From a virus: DNA of 31,135 bases. Below the pieces are notes generated by a model. It made no database searches and had not been told where the DNA came from. It saw only the letters and a program-made list of their open reading frames with translations. Position 1 is the first letter of the stretch, and every line of letters starts with the position of its first letter. The stretch lies in IMG/VR virus record IMGVR_UViG_3300017527_001051, positions 1-31,135 of that record; one strand, given 5' to 3'. Below, piece after piece: positions 15,701-21,759 of this stretch. The position numbers were made by a program, and so were the translations under genes.

Positions 15701-17191
15701 TACGGTGTTAATTATGTTAATGCGCTGCGCGGCAAACCCACCTTGGTTGGCAAGAGTGTAGATAACTTTTTATCCTTACAAAAAGTAGCCCCCAATGCGA
15801 TCGACCGTGGTTTGATGGGCATCACCACGATGCTGTATACCGGCATTCTGACCGGCAATCCGCGCTACGCATTCATGCAGATTGCGACAGCACTTCCCAC
15901 GACAGCCATGCGGTACGGCGCATGGCGGACGGCCAAGAGCCTGTTCAGTTACGCCACCCGCGAGGGCCAGCAGCTTACCAAGCAGGCCGGCACGTACCAA
16001 GCCTTTCAGGATATTTTTGAGAGTCCGTCGTGGCGCAAGGTCAGCCGCATTGCCACCGAAGTCGTGCCGTCAGGATTCGTGACAACCAATGCCGGCGCCG
16101 AACGTTTGATTCGCGGCATGACCTTTGAGGCGGCGCGTGATATGTATATGACCAAGTTCGGGTTTGCGACGTGGCGTGAGGCCGTGGAAGCCGGATACGC
16201 CCGCAACATCATGTACCAATCATTGCGGTCGTGTGAGGAATCCTGCCATATGTTCGGTCCCGCCAACCGTAACCCTTATTTGTCACGCACCGGTCAGGGT
16301 ATAGCATCCGGTGGCACACAGTTCATGAGCTTTGGTTGGAAGCAGACTGACGAGCTGCTACATAACTTCGGACGTGGTGGTGTTGAGGGCTTGGGCCGCA
16401 TCGGTGAATACATGGCGGTGTCAGGCTGGTTGGTTGATCAGGCGGCCCACCACTTCGGCATAGATGCCACGCGCTACACGGGCGCCGGCTACGCATTTGA
16501 GGAAATTGAAAATCTCAGGTCACCCTTTACGGACGCATTGTTTAATCTCAGTGACATGCTGCAGGCCCACAACGAGCGCGACCCTGAAGAGGTCGAGCGC
16601 ACCACGCGTCGGGTTATTGATTCATTCAAGGGTTTGGTGCCGTTCATGACGGCATTTGAATCCGCCAGCAAAGCCGGCCATCGACTGAAGACCGGTGAAG
16701 TGCAACGGGCCGGGGGTAACAAGGTCTACAGCATGGATTTTGCTGAGACCCTGCCGGATCCGGGTCAGGCTGACCTCCAGAGTGTGGCCCGATCCCTCCG
16801 GCCCGAACGTGAAAGTGTGCCGCGCATTGGCTCTGAATTGCCGGCCACCATAACTATGCTGCCCAATATGCGCGAGACTCTGGGTAAGCGTGCTTTGGCG
16901 GCTGCAAGACGTGAAAATGCGCGTCTGGAGTATAACGCCAAACGCTTTATTGATGAGTTGTACGAAGCTGCCATGAGTGGGGATGAAGGAAAGCTGAACG
17001 ACGTACTGAAAAAGTTAGACAAGGAGGCTTTCATAAGGTTGAGTCCCAATACCTCGATGCTGGAATCCAAGATGGAAGCCAGCCAGATGTCCCAGTTTCT
17101 GCGGCAGTTGAAGGACACACCCCCCCATAAAAAGGATTTAATATTTAAAGTTTGGCGTGAGTACGGAATCGCACCATGGGAAGGCGAGTAA
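12752..17191 (+). CDS. Giant internal virion / ejection protein (1479 aa)
   Basis: The largest gene here. The protein is mostly helical with disordered, Pro-rich linkers (about residues 500-720). Hydrophobic stretches lie near residues 255-300, about 370-400 ('GLMLALATLDAAVDVVGDP') and about 1020-1060 ('GITTMLYTGILTGNPRYAF'), which might cross the host envelope during DNA delivery. I looked for the catalytic pattern of lytic transglycosylases and M23 peptidases and saw none, so, unlike T7 gp16, no wall-cutting domain is evident. Size, position last in the virion operon and coupling (TAATG) to the previous ejection-type protein support an internal-core role. A giant polyvalent host-takeover protein carried in the head is an alternative. 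The stop is two bases before the lysis cassette. Confidence 0.62.
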   Translation: MSEPTSNLSKFLKSTAPAADSSSTWLNTFLQKTAKAKPDSLAGLPKAELPPFIKFAQFPADTSDLRQLTRDTGDVTEQELDALMVKDVDIPAITPLLWDAEVGDAAGKGTHPDELVAKTESYKLFGRAEKAGMKPDLNTLDALFTVTQAMSTDVVDGLADAHEGWKMFRESLARGAANAYTHGSVDFNLGLALLDIAAKTSNYLRWVGLPLVKLPGDKELRIPGIKDITRWTGGMSEKEMAEYENKLFPTTPIKHDGEVKSFSSGLTAGLWLLGQRAMGTAEYLGGKALGAAGTAAKVHGNYATAGVLDAKGAELQESGQDRTDYVYGQIPALVQGRSEWLSPLAGVEAAIPNGEEVLDTFYRDMEREGGAVGQGLMLALATLDAAVDVVGDPLLIAGTLVGRTPTMLRSAANNVPAWSKKIADITSKAASGTKRMDDVVDATQAAKRHYDLQNAARNKEIADNLSMTGRRMVRQDTDARTLQARRHYNNERIRLHNTFSDPTPDEMVLRTPRRSPLALAPPKTGGFSSTLRQELHEMRVRALYDGPDDIAQWNNASGEALQQRTVQGVSTAEQVGDGLNMIVKGAGIDDVTLTPFSPEYYTTPVNGPISPLPWKNPDLVADMTKAERNMLKSYNSLPEPNRPDALSVRPQRLLVIEEDLIKRNITTAHQMKNKKAVKQYERALELNRRAQKNNLPIEERNVQFDDIWAPPEQPSVMSTPERLNRWLGEAGDHVLRSIYPGAVRYHGMGIVDDKMLRGVLGGTGTRLNTLREPQRFFDSVEPGMWDKIRGDRLRYHQSTTAWIDEILRGSEEAGVIVSRKKYNPLKHWAPYKINKAANRKLFDVLDTRVGTPEYEAASKAAGPKIMKLHDNIRKQLDTAADMQGIRDADRYISGYIKHFYTADDFADGARPPEYDGIPHAQRIFASHLEKRTGHKNFEPDALMALELYGRSMHKKLILEPSYNHIVDTCKRLGKEKGVKAITDYGVNYVNALRGKPTLVGKSVDNFLSLQKVAPNAIDRGLMGITTMLYTGILTGNPRYAFMQIATALPTTAMRYGAWRTAKSLFSYATREGQQLTKQAGTYQAFQDIFESPSWRKVSRIATEVVPSGFVTTNAGAERLIRGMTFEAARDMYMTKFGFATWREAVEAGYARNIMYQSLRSCEESCHMFGPANRNPYLSRTGQGIASGGTQFMSFGWKQTDELLHNFGRGGVEGLGRIGEYMAVSGWLVDQAAHHFGIDATRYTGAGYAFEEIENLRSPFTDALFNLSDMLQAHNERDPEEVERTTRRVIDSFKGLVPFMTAFESASKAGHRLKTGEVQRAGGNKVYSMDFAETLPDPGQADLQSVARSLRPERESVPRIGSELPATITMLPNMRETLGKRALAAARRENARLEYNAKRFIDELYEAAMSGDEGKLNDVLKKLDKEAFIRLSPNTSMLESKMEASQMSQFLRQLKDTPPHKKDLIFKVWREYGIAPWEGE

Positions 17192-17192
17192 T

Positions 17193-17399
17193 TTGAACGG
17201 AATGACGGACTTCGAGAAGGAATTAAGCAAGGATGTGCGGGAGATTCGCGGCAATGTGCTGCATTTATCTGAAACGGTGGGGGACGCCATTACGGAGATG
17301 CGTGTCCATAAAGTGAAGGCCGGATTCTGGGGATCATTCAGCGGGTTTTTTACAACGGTAGGTGTGCTGGTTGGCATGAAATTGAAGGGATGGTTCTGA
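17193..17399 (+). CDS. Small single-helix membrane protein, holin-like (XhlA-type layout)
   Basis: A 68-aa protein if translation begins at TTG 17193, eight bases after GGGAAGG; ATG 17202 is an alternative (65 aa) but sits 17 bases from that site. Residues about 5-45 form an amphipathic, heptad-like helix ('FEKELSKDVREIRGNVLHLS'), then comes a single membrane segment ('GFWGSFSGFFTTVGVLVGM') and a short Lys-containing tail. A coiled coil followed by one C-terminal membrane helix is the layout of XhlA/haemolysin-type holin partners. It overlaps the endolysin gene (TGATG), which strengthens a lysis role, perhaps timing or membrane depolarisation. Holin versus other small membrane protein cannot be settled from sequence. 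Confidence 0.62.
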   Translation: MNGMTDFEKELSKDVREIRGNVLHLSETVGDAITEMRVHKVKAGFWGSFSGFFTTVGVLVGMKLKGWF

Positions 17400-17719
17400 T
17401 GTTGCGATTGAAACCGGGCGTGCGTGTTTCAGAGATGTGCCCGCAGATCGTGCTGGCGGCCCTTGTGGCAGACGGCATCTACCATGATTACGGGTTGGAG
17501 TGTATCGTCACCAGTGTGCGGTACGGCACCCATATGAAAAATTCTCTGCACTATGTCGGCAAGGCTATGGACCTGCGAACGCGAAATCTGCCAACGGAAG
17601 ATTCAAAACATACGGTTGCGAGGCGCTTGTCGCTCGCATTGGGTGACGATTATGACGTGGTACTTGAGGGGTTGGGCACCCCCCATCAACACATCCATGT
17701 GGAATTTGACCCGAAATAG
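17399..17719 (+). CDS. Endolysin, M15-type zinc peptidase
   Basis: A 106-aa protein started at ATG 17399, nine bases after GAAGGGA and overlapping the holin-like stop. It shows the zinc site of the VanY/M15 group: 'HMKNSLHYVGKAMDLR' (His51, Asp58) and 'HQHIHVEFD' (His98 or His100), with Glu90 as the likely catalytic base. Family members are D-Ala-D-Ala carboxypeptidases or phage L-alanyl-D-glutamate endopeptidases that cut peptidoglycan cross-links. It is a bare catalytic domain without signal peptide or wall-binding domain, typical for phages of Gram-negative hosts and dependent on a holin for release. The neighbouring holin-like and spanin-like genes agree. Confidence 0.85.
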   Translation: MLRLKPGVRVSEMCPQIVLAALVADGIYHDYGLECIVTSVRYGTHMKNSLHYVGKAMDLRTRNLPTEDSKHTVARRLSLALGDDYDVVLEGLGTPHQHIHVEFDPK

Positions 17720-17739
17720 CTGCGCTTTTGGAGGGCAGA

Positions 17740-18039
17740 ATGAAACGCACAATCTACTGGGAGGGCCAATCATGGGACGTAATCCGCGAGAAGAACGACC
17801 AGAGCACCCGCTTTATAAAGGAAGGCCATGTAGGAAACATCTCCCCGGACGAGGGCCGCATAGCCTACCGCGTCCGCACGCAGGACATCGAAATCAAAAC
17901 GTTGTTGCACGAAATGCTGCATCAGGCATTCCCTCAGATCGACGACGATGTGGAAATCGTGGCAGCTGAAGTGCGGGTCAAAACGTTTCTAGAGGCTATG
18001 GGCGTGGACTTGAAACCGATGTTGGAAGGGTATAAATAA
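17740..18039 (+). CDS. Small HExxH zinc-metallopeptidase-like protein
   Basis: A 99-aa protein beginning at ATG 17740 just after GGAGG. It has 'LLHEMLHQAFP' (residues 55-65), an HExxH zinc motif in a helix, followed 16 residues later by Glu77 within 'EIVAAEVRV', a plausible third ligand. This arrangement resembles minimal ImmA/IrrE- or SprT-like metallopeptidase folds often found as lone phage proteins. A role in lysis, processing of a virion protein or cleavage of a host regulator are all possible. Placement between the endolysin and small membrane proteins favours lysis or envelope work, but there is no signal peptide. It overlaps the next gene by one base. Confidence 0.68.
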   Translation: MKRTIYWEGQSWDVIREKNDQSTRFIKEGHVGNISPDEGRIAYRVRTQDIEIKTLLHEMLHQAFPQIDDDVEIVAAEVRVKTFLEAMGVDLKPMLEGYK

Positions 18040-18344
18040 TGGGTAAGATGAAACAGCGTATGTCACCGGGCAGCAAAAACAAAACCAAGATTCCGAAAGT
18101 AACATCCGGCGGCATAATTTTTCACCCAACAGTAAAGCCGGGTTTGAAGCGTGCTGCGCGTGTGAACGATGTGTTGCGTGCCAGAAACAGTAAACTTCGG
18201 GCATTTGAGAAAGACTCATGGGGCGTGCGTACCGGCAAATCGCCCACTGCTTACTCCACCAAAGCACTGGTGCTCAGGAAAATGACACCCAAAAACATGC
18301 CCGCAACGGATCGAATGCTGAAAAAATTCAAGAAAGGCAAATAA
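18039..18344 (+). CDS. Very basic small protein, unknown
   Basis: A 101-aa protein with an extreme excess of Lys and Arg and few acidic residues, for example 'MGKMKQRMSPGSKNKTKIPK' at the start and 'RMLKKFKKGK' at the end. No domain is recognised and no membrane segment is present. Such proteins can bind nucleic acid or acidic partners, or act on membranes. It is joined by one-base overlaps to the metallopeptidase-like gene upstream and the membrane gene downstream, so it is expressed as part of the late cassette. Function unknown. Confidence 0.55.
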   Translation: MGKMKQRMSPGSKNKTKIPKVTSGGIIFHPTVKPGLKRAARVNDVLRARNSKLRAFEKDSWGVRTGKSPTAYSTKALVLRKMTPKNMPATDRMLKKFKKGK

Positions 18345-18556
18345 TGCACGGGTACCGCAAACTCATAGCTCTGGTATTTATCAGTGTGCTGGCGGTTGTG
18401 TGCGACCTCAACCAATACCAAGCTGATGTGCTGATGGTGATAGGAGCCACCTACTTGGGCAGTAATGCCGGTGTAGCGATAGCGAGGACAATCAATGAAA
18501 AGCTGGCTGGTAAAAATAGGAGCCGCGTTGGCGGCGATAGTGTTGATAGCGGTTAA
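18344..18556 (+). CDS. Two-helix small membrane protein (second holin candidate)
   Basis: A 70-aa protein taken from ATG 18344, which overlaps the previous stop (TAATG) and follows AAAGG; longer in-frame extensions upstream lie inside another gene. It has two hydrophobic segments (residues about 6-22, 'KLIALVFISVLAVVCDL', and about 28-46, 'ADVLMVIGATYLGSNAGVA') and a basic C-terminal tail, the layout of class II holins. Its last 62 bases overlap the next frame. With the one-helix protein at 17193 it may form a holin pair or a holin/antiholin system. Confidence 0.6.
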   Translation: MHGYRKLIALVFISVLAVVCDLNQYQADVLMVIGATYLGSNAGVAIARTINEKLAGKNRSRVGGDSVDSG

Positions 18557-18746
18557 ATTTTTGAAGGAACCAAAGGAGTATTCGGATGAAGCAAGGCGGG
18601 CAAAACGTAAACTATATGAAGCGGAACGGATGGCGATCTCTGCTGAAGCTCGGAGTCGTCGTGACCATACTGACATTATGGGCGCCGGCAAAGATGGCAC
18701 AACCAGACCCGTCCGTGAGCGACTCCTTGACCGTATCCGTGACTGA
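18495..18746 (+). CDS. Inner-membrane spanin-like protein
   Basis: An 83-aa protein starting at ATG 18495, six bases after GAGGA and inside the end of the previous gene in another frame. It has one N-terminal membrane segment ('WLVKIGAALAAIVLIAVKFL', residues 4-23) followed by a strongly charged helix ('DEARRAKRKLYEAERMAIS'). This N-in, helical-periplasmic layout is that of i-spanins (Rz-type), though it is shorter than most. The next frame overlaps it by 161 bases, as Rz/Rz1 genes commonly do. The assignment rests on topology and gene arrangement. Confidence 0.55.
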   Translation: MKSWLVKIGAALAAIVLIAVKFLKEPKEYSDEARRAKRKLYEAERMAISAEARSRRDHTDIMGAGKDGTTRPVRERLLDRIRD

Positions 18747-19029
18747 TTCACTGGTGACGGCGCCGGCAGACACGATGGTTTGGTTTACGCCTGCCGAGGC
18801 AGGTAGTTTGTTAGTGCTGATTGACACTCAGCGTATAGACTTGTGGGAGATCCGCAAGCTGGCGGCTCTGGATAGTTCGTGGGCCGTCGAACGAGAGCAC
18901 ATACTTCAGCAACGTTATGACGCCTTGCTCAAGCAGCAGGACAACTGGTTCGAACGAGCCGTCAAACACCCGATGCTGTGGCTTGTGCTGGGCCTGTATT
19001 TGGGGGTAAATGCAGAAACAGCTGAATAG
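18586..19029 (+). CDS. Exported protein with C-terminal membrane helix, possible spanin partner
   Basis: A 147-aa protein whose ATG follows AAAGGAG by seven bases, within the preceding spanin-like frame. It has an N-terminal signal-like segment ('SLLKLGVVVTILTLWAPA', residues 18-35), a Ser/Asp/Thr-rich stretch, a helical middle ('LLVLIDTQRIDLWEIRKLAAL') and a C-terminal membrane helix ('PMLWLVLGLYLGVNA'). It has no cysteine, so it cannot be a lipobox lipoprotein, the usual outer-membrane spanin form. A membrane anchor at each end recalls one-piece spanins in layout only. Alternatives are a signal-arrest regulator or virion/envelope protein. It is the last confident rightward gene. Confidence 0.55.
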   Translation: MKQGGQNVNYMKRNGWRSLLKLGVVVTILTLWAPAKMAQPDPSVSDSLTVSVTDSLVTAPADTMVWFTPAEAGSLLVLIDTQRIDLWEIRKLAALDSSWAVEREHILQQRYDALLKQQDNWFERAVKHPMLWLVLGLYLGVNAETAE

Positions 19030-19042
19030 GGGGTGATCCCAA

Positions 19043-19090
19043 GTGCGAACCGGGTTGATCGACCTTTTGTGGTGGCTGAGACGTAGATAA
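19043..19090 (+). CDS. Possible 15-aa micro-peptide after the lysis genes
   Basis: GTG 19043 follows GGGGGTGA by about six to seven bases and opens a 15-codon frame ending at TAA 19088-19090. The peptide, MRTGLIDLLWWLRRR, is amphipathic with a Trp/Leu core and an Arg end. A good ribosome site this close to the operon end is the only support; frames this short arise often by chance. Confidence 0.2.
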   Translation: MRTGLIDLLWWLRRR

Positions 19091-19143
19091 CGTGCCAACT
19101 TTTGAAGGCAATGCTGCTAAGCCGAGCCGGGAAAACAGCAAGT

Positions 19144-19173
19144 GCTCGCAGGCTTCGGTCTGCGGGCTTTTTT
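19144..19173 (+). terminator. Intrinsic terminator with UUCG tetraloop at the convergence point
   Basis: A 10-bp stem (19144-19153 with 19158-19167, including two G-U pairs) is capped by the very stable C(UUCG)G loop and followed by six T residues (19168-19173). It ends the rightward late transcript. The T run overlaps the stop codon of the last leftward gene, so the two transcription units meet with no spacer. On the other strand the hairpin lacks a clean U tract, so leftward termination is less certain. Confidence 0.92.
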
Positions 19174-19369
19174 ATAACTCGGCGTCCGTTGCAGCACTTA
19201 TAGCCCGCATCATTACTGCAAAACATCCGATCCCGCCAATAATCAAACCAGCGATTACAACAACCGGAGCACTGCACATTGTCAGGCCCGCACACCATGC
19301 CCACCTGAATAGCAGCGCCCACACACTCCAACAAACAGCCATAAACGCCGCCCACAAAAATACTTTCAT
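19172..19369 (-). CDS. Small two-helix membrane protein, unknown (a)
   Basis: A 65-aa protein begun at ATG 19369, four bases after AGGTG; a longer in-frame start at 19492 would run through the neighbouring small gene and is not favoured. Two long hydrophobic segments are visible ('FLWAAFMAVCWSVWALLF' and 'APVVVIAGLIIGGIGCFAVMM'), with few charges between. Its leader is an exact 16-base copy of the one before the next gene upstream. It is the last gene of the leftward unit. Function unknown; such peptides may act in superinfection exclusion or membrane remodelling, but nothing here shows that. Confidence 0.55.
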   Translation of the reverse strand: MKVFLWAAFMAVCWSVWALLFRWAWCAGLTMCSAPVVVIAGLIIGGIGCFAVMMRAISAATDAEL

Positions 19370-19382
19370 ACTACACCTGCTT
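19367..19382 (-). repeat. 16-base leader repeat, copy 2 (ribosome site plus start codon)
   Basis: The plus-strand sequence CATACTACACCTGCTT occurs here and again at 19555-19570. On the coding strand it reads AAGCAGGTGTAGTATG, containing the AGGTG ribosome site and the ATG of the 65-aa gene. Flanks differ on both sides. Confidence 0.85.
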
Positions 19383-19383
19383 T

Positions 19384-19557
19384 TTAACATACGTAATTTA
19401 CTAAATACAAAATACTGCTTACAATAATTACCGCTACTGTTAACATAATCCACAGAATCCACAAACTTTTCCAGCCATGGTCTCTTACCCATAATGTATT
19501 AAGGGCTACATACCCCAATGCAATTAAAATGTACCCCAGTAAATTTTGCCAACACAT
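19384..19557 (-). CDS. Small two-helix membrane protein, unknown (b), 57 aa
   Basis: Too short for usual gene-length cut-offs. ATG 19557 follows AGGTG by four bases and the frame ends at TAA 19384-19386. The 57 residues begin MCWQNLLGYILIALGYVALN and include two membrane segments, about residues 5-22 and about 35-53 ('LTVAVIIVSSILYLV'), linked by a short loop 'VRDHGWKS'. Its ribosome site lies in the last codons of the GroES-like gene, and its stop is one base from the next leader repeat, so it fits snugly between two genes. Function unknown. Confidence 0.6.
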   Translation of the reverse strand: MCWQNLLGYILIALGYVALNTLWVRDHGWKSLWILWIMLTVAVIIVSSILYLVNYVC

Positions 19558-19570
19558 ACTACACCTGCTT
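19555..19570 (-). repeat. 16-base leader repeat, copy 1
   Basis: Same 16 bases as 19367-19382. This copy spans the last codons and stop of the GroES-like gene and the start codon of the 57-aa gene, so the repeated block doubles as coding sequence (ending KQV-stop) and as a ribosome site. Confidence 0.85.
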
Positions 19571-19960
19571 CTCTATATCGGGGATACTGATGTTCAGGTT
19601 ATCAGCTGGATAACCCACATAAATGTCAGCGGCATGAAAAAAGTCCACCGCCACCGTTTCGCCATCTTCGGTCGGCATTGACAGCTGCAGAGTATTGTAG
19701 ATGTTGAACACCACACGCTCTCCAACTTCCAACCCCGGCACGCGGCACTCGGAAGAAGCCTCATTGATGCCCAGCCCCAGCATCAGCACCGTGCCCTTGG
19801 AGGCCGGTCGTGTGTGGGAGTCAGGCTTATGCAGAAGGCCCGTACCATACATAGTCGCTTCTTTGTCACGCAGCACGGCAATGCGCTCACCGTAAACCGT
19901 GATGCCGTTTTCGTGCAGCCATTTGGAAAATTCCAGCACGCTCTTTTTGTCATACTTCAT
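19559..19960 (-). CDS. GroES-like co-chaperonin
   Basis: A 133-aa protein started at ATG 19960, six bases after GGAGG; the upstream in-frame ATG has no such site. After a 25-residue helical extension it follows the chaperonin-10 fold order: 'GERIAVLRDKEATMYGTGLL' (first strand and mobile loop, with hydrophobic LL where GroES has I-V-L), 'SKGTVLMLGLGIN' (like GEVLAVGxG), 'LEVGERVVFNIYN' (like VKVGDxVxFxxYx) and 'TVAVDFFHAADIYVGY' (like xxILxExDILAxV). Phage versions such as T4 gp31 replace host GroES so that GroEL can fold the capsid protein. No GroEL gene is seen, so it should use the host chaperonin. It overlaps the RuvC-like gene by 11 bases. Confidence 0.75.
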   Translation of the reverse strand: MKYDKKSVLEFSKWLHENGITVYGERIAVLRDKEATMYGTGLLHKPDSHTRPASKGTVLMLGLGINEASSECRVPGLEVGERVVFNIYNTLQLSMPTEDGETVAVDFFHAADIYVGYPADNLNISIPDIEKQV

Positions 19961-20516
19961 GTTTAACCTCCGGGTAATCGTCACTTGCCAAGTCTATGGT
20001 GTGCATGCCCTTGCCGGGGGTTGCGAGGCTGTGTGCCCATGCGTCACCCACCGTATACCAATGCGAGTCCTTGGCGAAATTCTCACGTAGAAAGGGTGAG
20101 GCTTCAGCCACCTTTAGCTTGTCTGCGCCGCCGTCTTTGGTGGCGAGTACCTTGCTTTGGGTGGGCAACACCTCGGTAATCGTGTTATACGCCACCGCTT
20201 CAATTGATATATCCGATTCAATCTGCTGCACCAGCCGCCATTGCAGCTCGAAACTGCGCGGGTTGGATTTCTTTTTGTGCCAGATCGGCATTTCCAGTCC
20301 TATGTGGACTTCATCCATGGCGGTGTTGGCCTTCATTTCGTCCAGCAGGGTCATGATTTCATCCAGTATTTCAGCTGACAGCGCCATCGTGCGGTGAAAG
20401 GATGAGCCGTTGGGTTTGCACGTCAGCACGGCGTGTCGTAGTTTGCGGCCCTGCCTGATCACGATGCCGGTCTCCGTGAAGCCGGGGTCTATGCCTATGT
20501 AGAATTTCTTAGCCAT
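19950..20516 (-). CDS. RuvC-like Holliday-junction resolvase / RNase H-fold nuclease
   Basis: A 188-aa protein with the RuvC order of acidic residues: Asp10 in 'YIGIDPGFTETGIVI', Glu75 in 'HIGLEMPIW', and Asp158 in 'TVGDAWAHSLA'. RuvC-type enzymes cut branched DNA symmetrically with two metal ions; phage versions resolve recombination or replication junctions before packaging. The length is typical. The start overlaps the helicase stop by eight bases, and GGAGG lies nine bases before the ATG. The context of helicase and nuclease genes supports a DNA-processing role over other RNase H-fold functions. Confidence 0.82.
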   Translation of the reverse strand: MAKKFYIGIDPGFTETGIVIRQGRKLRHAVLTCKPNGSSFHRTMALSAEILDEIMTLLDEMKANTAMDEVHIGLEMPIWHKKKSNPRSFELQWRLVQQIESDISIEAVAYNTITEVLPTQSKVLATKDGGADKLKVAEASPFLRENFAKDSHWYTVGDAWAHSLATPGKGMHTIDLASDDYPEVKHEV

Positions 20517-21759
20517 GACGCATTACCTCCGTCAATTGGTTGCGTTCCAGATCTGCATGAAAATCCACCATTGCCGATTGCTCGCTGTAGCGCGACAGCA
20601 CTGTGTGGATCCGCATCTTCTTGTTCTTGATTTCAGCCTTCGAGCGCACGATGCCAGCCAGCACATCCGCATGCCCCACGATATCCCACGACTCAGCTGC
20701 GTGTTCTTCCTTCACCTTGTCCTCATTGGCGCCCATTCGATTGATCTGCCACGCCGTCACCACGGGCAAATTCAGCTGCTTGGCCACGCCCCGCATATCC
20801 TTACCCAGCTTACTGAAAAGGTGCCGCTGCTCGCGCCTCGCTGCAGCCTTGGTGCGGTCGGGGATCATCAGCCCCAAGTAATCCATAATCAACAGATCCA
20901 CGTCGCCGGCATCCTCCACAACCTGAAAAAGGTCCGATGGCGAATGTTCCTCGTACTGCCAGTCCGTGATATGTACAATGCCACCCGCTGCTTCGATACG
21001 CTTTCGGGCCGCCGCCACAACACCGGGCGCTGACACCAGCCCCTTGTAGTTCAGGCCCGTCAAAGCGGAATCATACCGGCGCCCCAGCATTTCCTTGCTG
21101 ACTTCCAGCGTGACGTGCAGCACCTTTCGGCCGGCCAAAGCGGCCCGCACCCCCACCAGTGACAGCACCGAAGTCTTGCCCTTCTTTGCCGCCGCCAGAA
21201 AAATCAACAACTCACCCGCCGCAACACCCCCTCCGATGGCGCGATCCAAACGATCAGAGAGGCGCAGCGGGTTTAAATTAGGGCGATCCCTTTTCAGGTC
21301 CGGCAGTGGTGAGGTTAAGTAATTTTCAGTCGGCGGCACCTTGATATTGGAATGTAGTTTGAGTGAGTCCTGAATGAGGCCGGCTGCTTCGGCGGGGTCA
21401 AAGTCCGGTTCGTACTGGTTGGTCCAGATATATTTGGCGGCCTCTACGGCTTTTTCGCGGCTGGCGAATTGGTTCACGCATTGGCGGAGAGCGGTGCCGG
21501 ACAGCTCCGGAGCCTCTTCCAGTTCCTGTAGCAGCACGGAATACTCGTCGGCCTTTTCCTCCAGCTGCACCACACTGTAGATGTACGCCCGCACCTCGTC
21601 GATGGTGAAGTCCTGTTTGGTGCCGGTATGCATGCCGCGCAGAAACTCGTACATGTCGCGAAAGAGGGACTTGTTCCACAAGCCGCTTTCGACCAGCACA
21701 TGGTAGGTGGTCCAACCCGAATAAGTCAGCAATGCGCGGAATACCGAGGCTTCTAACAC
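20509..21759 (-). CDS. DnaB-type replicative helicase
   Basis: A 416-aa protein. Residues 1-125 form a helical N-terminal domain ('FRALLTYSGWTTYHVLVESG') and residues about 165-416 a RecA-type motor. It shows Walker A 'AAAKKGKTS' (about 189-197), the 'HVTLEVSKEM' segment with catalytic-type Glu219, Walker B 'DLLIMDYLGLM' (Asp293), and 'LPVVTAWQINRMG', matching the DnaB H3 region with its Gln. It should unwind DNA at the fork as a hexamer, loaded with or without a separate loader; none is seen here. The start is GTG at 21759, five bases after GAGGG, overlapping the preceding stop by one base (TAGTG). Confidence 0.88.
   Translation of the reverse strand: MLEASVFRALLTYSGWTTYHVLVESGLWNKSLFRDMYEFLRGMHTGTKQDFTIDEVRAYIYSVVQLEEKADEYSVLLQELEEAPELSGTALRQCVNQFASREKAVEAAKYIWTNQYEPDFDPAEAAGLIQDSLKLHSNIKVPPTENYLTSPLPDLKRDRPNLNPLRLSDRLDRAIGGGVAAGELLIFLAAAKKGKTSVLSLVGVRAALAGRKVLHVTLEVSKEMLGRRYDSALTGLNYKGLVSAPGVVAAARKRIEAAGGIVHITDWQYEEHSPSDLFQVVEDAGDVDLLIMDYLGLMIPDRTKAAARREQRHLFSKLGKDMRGVAKQLNLPVVTAWQINRMGANEDKVKEEHAAESWDIVGHADVLAGIVRSKAEIKNKKMRIHTVLSRYSEQSAMVDFHADLERNQLTEVMRHG

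Noticed and set aside
12752-17191. Lytic transglycosylase in the giant internal protein
   Set aside because: No ES...GLMQI-like or similar catalytic pattern could be found by eye.
19092-19427. Rightward frame of 111 residues at the convergence point
   Set aside because: It runs straight through the terminator hairpin and across both leftward membrane genes, and lacks a ribosome site.
19172-19492. Single 106-aa leftward protein covering both small membrane genes
   Set aside because: The longer start has no ribosome site and would overlap the well-placed 57-aa gene; the internal ATG at 19369 has AGGTG and the repeated leader.
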